Position numbers and translations under genes: made by a program. From Saccoglossus kowalevskii (lineage: Eukaryota; Hemichordata; Enteropneusta; Harrimaniidae), in the NCBI RefSeq assembly GCF_000003605.2, contig NW_003116447.1:923350-944705 (forward strand): a DNA stretch of 21,356 bases, written 5' to 3'. The notes under the pieces were generated by a model. That model searched no databases. It saw nothing but the letters and a program-made list of their open reading frames with translations, and had not been told where the DNA came from. Of the stretch, positions 1 through 8,821 are shown one piece after another. Each line of letters begins with the position of its first letter. Position 1 is the first letter of the stretch.

Positions 1-104
1 TAGTGATTATTTTCGACATAAAAGTTATGACTATTTCTCGTCAGCGGGGGAAATCGAACATTGCATTATTAAAGTGAAAATTCTAATACGTACATTTCTG
101 AATG

Positions 105-3034
105 TTACCTATCCTCCAGATGCCAAGTGGCACATATGGCCTCCACCGAACGTCTCCATTCTGTCCTATCAGCTGCTGCAACTCTGGCTTCCGCCCATGA
201 CTTCCATCCAGCCTTGTTTCTTTCCTTCTCTACAGTGCGTCGAAGTTGTTTTGGGTCTACCCCGTTTCCTTTTCCCTTCTGGTGCCCATGTCAATGCTGT
301 GTTACAGATGCTTGTGGGTTCCTCCCTTAAGGTGTGCCCAATAAATTTCCATCTCCTCTTCATTACTGTAGTGCTCAATTTCTCCATCCCAGTCCTGGTT
401 AACAGTTCTTCATTCCTAACTTGGTCTTGCCATTTTATCTTCATTATCCTCCTTAAACACTTTGTTTGAAAAGTATTGAGTTTTCTTTCGTCGCCTTTTG
501 TCATCTTCCAGGTTTCAGATCCATATAACAGCACTGACAACACCAATGATTTGTACAACTTGAGTTTTGTTGCTCTCTTGATTTTGTTACTGTTCCATAT
601 TTTATTAAGCTGCCTGAATGCATTTCACCCCTTTGAAATTCTGTTTTCCATGTCTCCCATTCCTCCTCCTGATTTTGTTAAGGTTGAACCCAGGTACACA
701 AATTAGTTGACATCTTCAACAACTTCGCCATCGATGTAAATTCTGTCAACATTTCTTGCATTAATTCTCATTAATTTTGTCTTCTGGGAATTCACTTTTA
801 GACCAACTCGTTATGCTTCTGTAAAAATCCTGTCAGTTTTTTGTTGGATATGTTGTTTTGTGGATGCTATCAGCGCCAAATCATCTGCGAAATTCAAGTC
901 ATCCAACTTTGATGTAAACTTCCATCTAATTCCTGTTTTGCCATTTTGTACAGTCTTTCTCATTGTCCAATCAACCACTATGAGAAACAAAAAACCTGAC
1001 ATATTTCAGCCTTGTTTTACTCCTGTTTTGATGTCAAACCATTCCGATGTTTCCCCTTGATGTATCACTGCACATTTGAAGTCATATTAAAAAGCTTTCA
1101 CAAGACTGGTTAACTTTTCTGGTATTCCATACATTCTCATTATTCTCCAAAGGCTGTCTCGGTGCACAGAATCGAATGCTTTTTCGAAGTCAATGAAATT
1201 AACGTATAGTGTTGCTTGCCATTCGTTGACCTGTTCAATAATATTACGTAAATGATATTTGTTTTGTTGCATTCCTTATTTCAACTCTGCTTGGTTCTCT
1301 GATATCAATTTCTTCAATATCTATATGCTCATAATTTGCATCATCATCATTGATAGGTTGGTCGGGTTCTTTTCTGTTTAAAACTTCCTTGAAGTGGTCA
1401 CTCCATCTATGTAGCGTTTCTTCTTTTCCACTTATCAAGTTTCCATTCTGGTTCTCCACTGCTACACTTTGTTTTAGTGGTTTGTTACACAGTACTTTTG
1501 TGAGCCTGTAAAGTGTTCTCATTTGGTGACTATTAGCTGCTGCTTCTGCTTCTGATGCTATGTTGTCAGTCCAGTCCCTTTGGTCAGTGTTCTTATTTGT
1601 TTTTTTACCTCCCTGTTTACATCTTTGTATTCATCCTTCAATCTTCTTTTTATTCTTTCAGATCTTGTCCCAATGATCTTCTCATGCAAGTTGTTTCTCT
1701 GTTCAATTAGTGTCCATGACTGCTCAGAAATCCATGGCTTTTTCTTCTTCTTCTTCCCAAGTACCTCTTTCACTGCTTCAATGTAGCACTGCTCTATCAT
1801 TTGGCATTCTACTTCTATCTCATCACCTTCCTCTTCCCTCAATTCGTCCTCCAGCATTTCAAATTTGTTTCTTACTGCTATGGCAAATCTGGATCTAAAA
1901 TCCTCTTGCTTGAGTTTTTCGGTGTCAAACCGAGTTCTGCTGTTGTTATCTTTAGCCTTTGGTGCTCTCTTTAACTTTAGTTTCACTGTAGTTTTCACAA
2001 GGTAATGGTCGCTCCCAATATCAGCAGATCTCATTACACGAGTGTCCAGTGCTGAGTTTCTAAATCACTTGTTAACGAGCGTGTGATCTGTTTGATTCAG
2101 TGTTGTGACTATCTGGGATTTCCATGTTGCTAGATGAATGTGTTTGTGTGAAAATATGGTGCCAGTTATTACCAAGTCTTCCATAACACACATTTCACAC
2201 AGACGGGATCCATTCTCATTTCTGCTTCCAATACCATGCCTTCCCATCACTCGTTCATAGTTTTCATTATTGCTGCCATGTTTTGCATTCATATCACCTG
2301 TGATTACGAGAAAGTCATGTTTATTTACTTGTTGTACCGTTTCCTGGAACTTCTCATAGAATTCATCTTTTATTTGATCATCTGCACCTTCTGTTGGAGC
2401 ATATGCATGTATCATTTGTCAGTTAGATATGGTTGGAAAAGAATCTTGCTTTAATAATCCTGTCGTTTATTGGCACCCAGTCTATAAGTGCTTTATCTAC
2501 TTCATTGGTCATCATTATAGCTACTCCCTCTCTGTGTGTCTCGTCGTCTCTTCCTGAGTAGAAGATTGACATACCATCAGCAATTCGTATTTTTCCCTGC
2601 CCAGCCGAATGTGTTTCACTGATTGACATTTCATCAGCAATTCGTATTTTTCCCTGCCCAGTCCAATGTGTTTCACTGATTGACATTCCATCAGCAATTC
2701 GTATTTTTCCCTGCCCAGTCCAATGTGTTTCACTGATTCCCATCAATTCTATTCTTTGCTTCTCCATTTCTCTTGCTACTTGTGCTGCATTCCCTGCTTG
2801 GTATAGGGTTCTAACATTCCAGTTTTCTATTCTAAGTTTGTGCTTTGGGTTTAGCAATGGCCTTCTCCGCCCCTGAGCTTCCTCTCGGTTTTCACCCAGA
2901 CGCATCCTAATCTCACTCCTGTAAGGAGGGGTCATGGCTTCCCCCAAATTGTTAGGTTCAGTAGTATTCGTTCGGCTTCTGGTTTCTGTAATAATCACTT
3001 TTTTACAGGAATGGGTTATCAGCCCATAGCCCAA
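105..3034 (-). pseudogene. Endonuclease/reverse-transcriptase ORF, broken
   Basis: The original product nicked target DNA and primed reverse transcription there. Reading down the minus strand: a basic leader from the ATG at 3034; endonuclease motifs including NWNVRTL (about 2800), ISETHWTGQGK (2564-2750), an ITGDMNAKHG block (about 2290) and the catalytic GSDHYLV near 2010; a charged linker (about 1560-1980); RT block FIDFEKAFDSVHR (first catalytic Asp near 1190); the FADD catalytic box near 880-891; and a C-terminal thumb/tail rich in Arg and Trp, ending at the TAA at 105-107. Breaks seen: frameshifts near 2416-2430, about 1600 and about 237-245; nonsense codons near 2062, 1087, 1011, 811, 702 and 635; and an RT deletion near 1262-1272. 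The endonuclease and RT are otherwise well conserved, so the copy is only moderately old. Confidence 0.88.
2564..2734 (-). repeat. 57-bp tandem triplication inside the endonuclease
   Basis: Three head-to-tail copies of exactly 57 bp lie at 2564-2620, 2621-2677 and 2678-2734. Copies 2 and 3 differ at one base, and copy 1 differs from them at about three. The unit is 19 codons, so the frame is kept. Each copy repeats the ISETHWTGQGK-type motif that carries a conserved endonuclease Glu. An intact relative would be expected to have this motif once, so two copies are extra. Confidence 0.95.
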
Positions 3035-3290
3035 CCTCCAACCTGGAGGACCAGGAGACTATACTTCGTCTGGCTTCTACCTGTCGACCTTTCCGCCTTG
3101 GGTGACCCTACCAGGAGTACAATACTCCCGACGGTATAGCTCTCCAGGTCACTGAAGCGCGCAAACACCCCCACCAACGATAAGGTGATAGTCCCACGGT
3201 GAATCAAAAAACCAGAGGAGCGAAATTGGCCGTCAGGTAATTTCTCAGACAAACATTGGTATGGCGTATACACTACTAACATGTTCGCCT
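3019..3290 (-). other. Probable 5' leader of the retrotransposon
   Basis: An open frame of 87 codons (3019-3282) overlaps the start of the endonuclease ORF in another frame. It is GC-richer than the flanks and contains a GSPKAERSTGRSQ-like stretch, which I associate from memory with the leader of this LINE type. It has no recognisable domain, so I treat it as 5' UTR or leader rather than a true ORF1. The left flank turns AT-rich and unremarkable past about 3300, which suggests the element begins there. Confidence 0.5.
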
Positions 3291-5572
3291 ATATCTAAGC
3301 TTTCAGAAGCGATATAGGTTGATATAGTAGCATGCTTTATAGTAACTTTTAGTGAATGTCTGATTCACAGATCAATTTTCAACTTGTAAACACCTCAGAT
3401 GTAATTTGAAAGCACTTGGTCAAACATAAATAACAGACTTGTACCACAGAAAAATATTTTTTTTTTTTAAATTGCAGCAAATAATTGCATTGGACAATGT
3501 ACATCACTGATCTAAGGGTACTATGGGGTAGGTATATTGTATGTTTTGACATACAAATTATGCTCATTAATAATTCAATACCTGTCACATGACATTGAAA
3601 GGACCATTCTAATGATGTATTTGCAGCCTACTTCCATTCTTGTATCCTGGCCAAGTTGCACAGTCCTAGCTAAAGTGATAAATCTGGTCAATTTACAAGT
3701 GACATCTTATGTGAGATTTGTATTAGGTGTTTAAAATCTTTTTTTGAATATAAGCATTGTCATAAATTTGTGATTTACAATCTGTGTAAAGACGATTCTT
3801 GTAGGTTTATGGTTTTAAATGTATGGCTGCAAAAATAGGTCACATGACCAAGAGTGGTATAAACATAGTTAATTAAGCTGATTAACCCTGTTTGATGTTT
3901 TGCCAATATGCATTTACTAAATGTGTATTTGTAATACTACTTTGGAATATAGGGGTATAGTCAATACCATGTATTGTTTTTTTAAAACTTAATTTACATC
4001 AGTGACTTTGGTACATAACATAGACCCTTGAATTAAGATGGTAGGTTTTAACTTCATATATCTTTTTATACTTGAACAAATCGCAATGTAAATATACATA
4101 AAAATCTCTTTATCAACAGAAAAGTGTCTTTTATTCATGCCTTACATTTATCTGATTGTTTACATATTTTGGAGTCAACAAAAACTCACTATCAGGAAGT
4201 AGAGTTTAAATATTTATTCAAATAAACTAGAATCAGTCAATAATCATCTATCAAAAGAATCTTCACATTTCAACACTTGAGGGCGCATAGATCGAATTCT
4301 ATGATTTAATTATTGTGAAGTATGGGCCTTCATAAAATATGTAGGTTGACATGGATTTAAAACAATCAGTATAAATTTACTTCGAGAAAACGTTTACTAC
4401 ATCCTTAAAATGAAACGTATACTCAACAGGTTAACTAATTTTCACAGATTTTCATTATTGTTGTTCTGGTGAATGTTAAAATTGTAGCAATTTAGTAATG
4501 CCTAATTTGAATATAATTAAAAAGACAATGTAGACAACTAAGTATTTTTCTGAATAATTATGTTTGATATTGCGTCTTGATAAAAAAAAATCATAAAAAG
4601 GTATGATTTATGAAGAGTTTTTCATGCTAACTTGAAACTGGCCTTCAAATCCCATGATCCATTGCGTGACCGGCGACTACATCGTTGATCTGTTCGGTGG
4701 CCATTTTTGAGAAAAAACATGTTCGGCTTCCATTTCATGCACGTGCGCTTTATTCAACTTGAATGAGTGTTACACATCATGTTATCTGTGCATTGTTTTG
4801 TGGAGAATATTAATTTTGCATTTTTGTTTGAAATTCATAATGTTGACTTTTTCGAAATTGCCGGTGGCGTGCATCTTGTTAAAACTTTGTTATTCAAACC
4901 CATGATGCATTTCCTTACCAAAACTCCTGCATTAGTTCCCGGCTGTAAATGAACCACAATAAGTCGATACCCGGATATGTTATTGTTCGTATTCATTCGG
5001 ACAAGTAATTGGCTGTTAATTAACGTGTCCTTCTTTAATTTTATTTTTTAATTGAACTGGATAAGGCCAGCTACTTCAATAAATCATAAATCAATCTGAC
5101 GTCATACTCACTCAAAATACAAAAGTCAGTAGTAATAAACTCAGTGTTAGGTGGCGCTCTTCACTCATATACACATACGTGTAATTTTTAAATATCGTTA
5201 GAACCAGTTTCTTATAATTTTTTGTGCCTCCAGACATGTGATTTGCTGCTTTTAATCGATTTACTGTCACGGTAAAAACATTAATTATTCACTAGGTTTT
5301 AATTTCGCTATTTCCGCTCATCATAACTAAAATCCGCTAAATTAAATCTATATGAACATGTAAAACAATAACACTCATCGTTTACTTGACTAATCCGTAA
5401 AATTAAAACACAGGGAATATACTCAAAACATAAAAATACATGTAGTGAAATTAAATGTCAGTCAAAATAAATACTTTTACAATATTCTTGTACTTCATGA
5501 GTCCTTGATTGAAAAGAATAAATAAATAAATTACACGGAATATAAGGTAGATTCTCAGCCGTGAACATGCAT
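3291..5572. other. AT-rich non-coding stretch
   Basis: No open frame here has protein-like composition, and none is longer than about 70 codons. It holds a poly-T run near 3459-3468 and many short A/T runs. A 19-codon minus-strand frame starts at 4704 in good context (see findings). A CTCF-like site lies at 4273-4286. This is probably intronic or intergenic sequence. Confidence 0.6.
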
Positions 5573-5615
5573 GCAACCTCAGACCACTAAAAGATTTATT
5601 AGTGGCCTGAGGTGC
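5573..5615. repeat. Short perfect-loop hairpin
   Basis: The arms at 5573-5590 and 5599-5615 pair over about 16 bp, with one G-T-type mismatch and one bulged A, around an 8-base loop. The core is CCTCAGACCACTAA paired with TTAGTGGCCTGAGG. It sits in AT-rich sequence with no gene nearby. It is too short for a typical precursor microRNA unless flanking pairing extends it. Confidence 0.75.
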
Positions 5616-6102
5616 AACATGCTGGAAATCACACTAATTATGTATGGGAAGCATTTCTCGTCAATATTATTGCACACATCTTCAAATGTTATAGAACAGT
5701 ACATGCATACTGCAAAAATTGCAATGTTCTACTGTCACAACTGTAACCATTTATGTCTTTTTTTTACATTGTTGTCTTCTTCAATGAAAACGTGCATCAT
5801 AATATTGTTTTCTTATTTTCAATGTAGATACATGAAGTGGTTCTATCTCATGAGACGTGTTCATTTCATGACGAAGTCAATGACGTCACACTTCTCCTGA
5901 CTACTTCCGTCATACTTGTTTCTTCTCATGTCCGTTACTCTAATATCTTATTTGTAGTCCCCGATAAACCGTTCAAAACGTAACATCTTCATAAAATAAA
6001 TGTCGCAAACTGAATGGTAACGAGATCGAGAGAGACGCGACACGTTTTTGCTCAGTCTCCCACACAATAGTACTATTTCTATGAATATACTCTACAACTT
6101 TG
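5616..6102. other. Non-coding stretch without recognised features
   Basis: A 109-codon open frame runs over 5571-5900, but it overlaps the hairpin, has poly-T-derived residues and no domain, so I do not call it a gene. Otherwise I see nothing specific. Confidence 0.5.
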
Positions 6103-6192
6103 GTGTTCTAGCCGCAAAGAGATCAATAGAACTCCATTCCTTAGCACGGCTAGAACACAGTCCCTCTATCATAGATAGATAGAGGGACTGTG
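6103..6192. repeat. Pair of overlapping, competing hairpins
   Basis: Hairpin 1 pairs 6103-6114 (GTGTTCTAGCCG) with 6147-6158 (CGGCTAGAACAC), 12 of 12 bases. Hairpin 2 pairs 6156-6170 (CACAGTCCCTCTATC) with 6178-6192, 15 of 15 bases, around a 7-base loop. The two share 6156-6158, so both cannot form fully at once. GGCTAGAA recurs directly after the second stem (about 6192-6200). This could be the tip of a foldback transposon or a structured RNA; neither is shown. Confidence 0.85.
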
Positions 6193-7669
6193 GCTAGAAG
6201 TTATATTTGAACGTGTGTGGATGTGTGATTAGTCCAAGTTGCAGGTGTTTTTTGTCGCTCGCTAATAGTATTCAATTTCGTCATTGTGTAGTTAAGACAG
6301 AACACGTGTATGATTAATAAACAGAGTGTTACACGCTTGCATAATTAAGGAGGTTTGAATCGAGGTAAAGATTACATGTCATGTTTACAATACTTTTATG
6401 GTTATAGGTTCATGTTATCTGGATAGCAAAATGAATAAATTTGGTAACAAGACAAATTTCCAAGATACATGGGCGCAATATATCATTTTGGTCAAATGGT
6501 CAAAACCGGCATGTTTACACTGGTTTCACATTTTGCGTGGAATAAAAAAGTCATATAATATGTGCCACTGGCAATTTACCCTTTTTTTTACTTTCATTGG
6601 AATGTCAAATTTTTGAGTATTATTCGTGTGAATTGCAATCCTGATTCGAATTGTCAATATTTTCCCAAATGTAAATGAATTATTTATTGTATTTTCATAT
6701 CGTTGTAGGTTTTAAATTCTTGTAACTTTGTAGTGAGCTTTAGAGTCTCACTCTTCCATGTAAACATGATGCTATAAGATATCTTTGAGTAATAAATCAT
6801 TCGTGTTCAGTATAAATAATTATTTGAAAAAATATATTTTCTCTTTCCGCTACCGTAAAATTAACTATCAGTTTGAAGAATTATAAAGCAATATACTGTT
6901 ACCATAGTAAATTGATATATTCATGTCGGTTCATTTTTGCTCGGGATTTGTTGTTGTTGTGTGATAATCAAAAGTCTGAAAGCTATATGAGACGGTGAAA
7001 TCATGATTTCAGACATCACGTATTGGTTTTGCATTATCTCAGTACCATCCTACAACAGTCAAACAAATCCCGCAAAAAAACGCACGCACACACGCCCGCG
7101 CACACACATGCAGGACGGAGTCATGTTACTGATGAAAACGGATATATATATGTATATAGATAATATTATTATCGATTTATATTAACATTTAATCAATTGC
7201 AAAGATTTTTTTTAATCGAGCACAGCTAGTCTATATAATATATTCAGAGCTAGTTTTATTTAGAAAATGACCACATGAGCCCATTCTGGTTTGGATACTT
7301 AACTATTAATTGATGCAAGCAATGTATAGGGTATAGCAATGGAGGACGCCATCATGATATTAAATAGCAATGCTGTGAAAACCCACAGCCGAGACGGAGA
7401 CTCTTCCTAATTGACAGTTCTTTCACGTTTCCAATCATTACGGATGACATTTTATAAAAAAATAATAATAATTAATTTCCTTGCATTTCCATTTAAAACT
7501 ATGGGTGGACGGACGAGTCCGTGTAGACACAAGACTGCAGGTGACAGTATATGAATCCATTGAAAGTTACTTCCAATCAATTTATTATTGTACAATAGAA
7601 TTAAACAGTGCGGGAGGAAATGTATTTTGATCAGGAAATTCCCATAACACTATTATAATCTCTATTTGA
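6193..7669. other. AT-rich non-coding stretch with simple repeats
   Basis: There is no convincing gene. A CA-rich, CG-containing purine/pyrimidine run lies at 7081-7108, followed by a TA-rich run at about 7141-7180. Small open frames (6398-6616, 7003-7185) lack any protein-like pattern. A short palindrome, CGGAC-GA-GTCCG, lies near 7512. Confidence 0.5.
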
Positions 7670-7676
7670 TTGTCCA

Positions 7677-7684
7677 TATATATA
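7677..7684 (+). promoter_or_regulatory. TATA-like run before a candidate first exon
   Basis: TATATATA lies about 20 bases before the ATG at 7703. If it is a real TATA box, transcription would start near 7705-7712, just inside or after the first ATG, making the downstream ATG at 7840 the first usable one. AT runs are common here, so this may be chance. Confidence 0.25.
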
Positions 7685-7702
7685 TACTTTAATTTCGGAG
7701 CC

Positions 7703-7850
7703 ATGGCGACGTCACCTGCCGCTGTATCCACTCGTCATAAAACATTTTTGCAGGGAGAAATTTCTCCGCATTTACGTGGACCGAACAAGCCGGTAGTTAG
7801 CTCAGTTCAGACGCACGGGTCAAGCGATGCCATTCAGTGATGGCACAGAG
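7703..7850 (+). CDS. Candidate first exon with 45-codon ORF and GTAAGT donor
   Basis: A small CpG-containing island in AT-rich DNA. An ATG in strong context (GAGCCATGGCG) opens 45 codons ending with a TGA at 7838-7840. That stop overlaps a second ATG (TGATG). The second frame reads ATG-GCA-CAG-AG and then hits a consensus donor, AG|GTAAGT, at 7850/7851. Two readings fit: an upstream ORF before a main start at 7840, or a non-coding first exon. No domain is recognised and I could not find the next exon. A CRE-like CGACGTCACC lies at about 7706-7715. All of this is inference from signals. Confidence 0.3.
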
Positions 7851-8598
7851 GTAAGTAACTTGTTCTGATCATGGAGGTAATTTGTACCTCTATGTTCTAA
7901 TATCTGACTTCAGTTATGGCATGGATTCTTTTTAAATGTCCATCGATGTTGATAATAACGAGATGTTTAACACAATGACTGGGTGTGTCCTATATTTTAA
8001 TTTATAAAACCGCTGTATACGTACACATGCATAACATGCATACGACAAATAATGAACTGTTTTAATTCTGACATATAGAGGAGAATATTCATTTTAATAC
8101 ATTTTGTCATTACAACATTGTTACATATCCTTTCTAACAGTTTGATCGTGAACGTCGCAACGTTACGGGGTTACAATAAGTGATAAGAGGGAGTGTGTCG
8201 TGTGAGTGCCTGAGTGCACGGGTGGGTGGGCGAATTACTAGTAACATAGCTATCACGTCTGCCCGGACTATTTTTTGGTATACGTGTTTTATTTTCCGAT
8301 GCCAATATAATTTATAGTAAGACTTTTTACAAAGAATTAAAACTACTGACAGAAATGGATGGGATATAGATGGTGCCATATTTGAGTAATATATTGTCAT
8401 AAAGCTAAAAGGCGTATCAATTAATGGTCTTATTTTTACATATTGAGGTTGTTTGTATTTCAGATATATCACTGTCCTCAAACACTGGTTTTCAAAACAT
8501 TGTCATCGTTTTGTTAGTTTATGACCTACCATTAGAATTGGTACCTTAACTTCATTTTGTCTTATCCGATTTCTCCATATATCCTGAATTTAAAATGT
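7851..8598. other. Non-coding stretch, possibly intronic
   Basis: Nothing recognised. The open frame at 8134-8481 on the minus strand is low-complexity and has no domain. Confidence 0.5.
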
Positions 8599-8821
8599 CA
8601 CGAACACAACTGGAACTATTTCGGGATAATTGGATTCGCTTAAAATGTGCTACTGTAGGGTAGTATTGTTCTTAATTTCCTCATTTCTGATATCAATACA
8701 AGAAATTATCAGAAAAAAATCTAAAACGAACAAATAAAATATTTTTGTGAAAACAAACCATTACAGTAGCACATTTTAAGCGAAATAAATTATCCCGAAA
8801 TAGTTCCAATTGTGTTTGTAG
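8599..8821. repeat. Foldback inverted repeat with 60-bp arms
   Basis: The left arm 8599-8658 and right arm 8761-8821 are reverse complements with roughly four mismatches over the inner 55 bases. They contain exact blocks of 21 (near the outer end) and 23 bases (inner end). The spacer of about 102 bases contains its own 9-bp hairpin (TTTCTGATA...TATCAGAAA). It codes for nothing. It may be a MITE-like foldback element, a local inverted duplication or a hairpin RNA source. I see no target-site duplication. Confidence 0.92.

Larger units (their letters stand above)
105..3282 (-). mobile_element. Degenerate RTE-like non-LTR retrotransposon
   Basis: This minus-strand relic of a LINE has a 5' leader, an endonuclease, a reverse transcriptase and a short basic C-terminal tail. 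No LTRs, integrase or RNase H are visible. The protein fragments resemble the RTE/BovB type often annotated as 'endonuclease-reverse transcriptase' or 'craniofacial development protein 2-like' in invertebrate genomes; this is family recognition from memory, not a search. The copy cannot move itself: at least three frame changes, about six in-frame nonsense codons and a large RT deletion break the coding region. The 3' boundary lies below position 105, where I see no clear tail repeat, and the 5' boundary near 3290 is only approximate. I found no target-site duplication. Confidence is high that this is a LINE and moderate for the clade. Confidence 0.9.

Noticed and set aside
169-706. Plus-strand open frames at 74-469, 127-330 and 476-706
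   Set aside because: They are antisense to the well-matched reverse-transcriptase relic and have no protein-like pattern.
7120-7150. CTGATGA and, nearby, GGACGAGTCC, suggesting a hammerhead ribozyme
   Set aside because: The conserved GAAA box and enclosing stems are absent, and the two words are about 380 bases apart.
7793-7830. TTAGCTCAGTT resembling a tRNA A-box
   Set aside because: No B-box at a suitable distance and no cloverleaf could be drawn.
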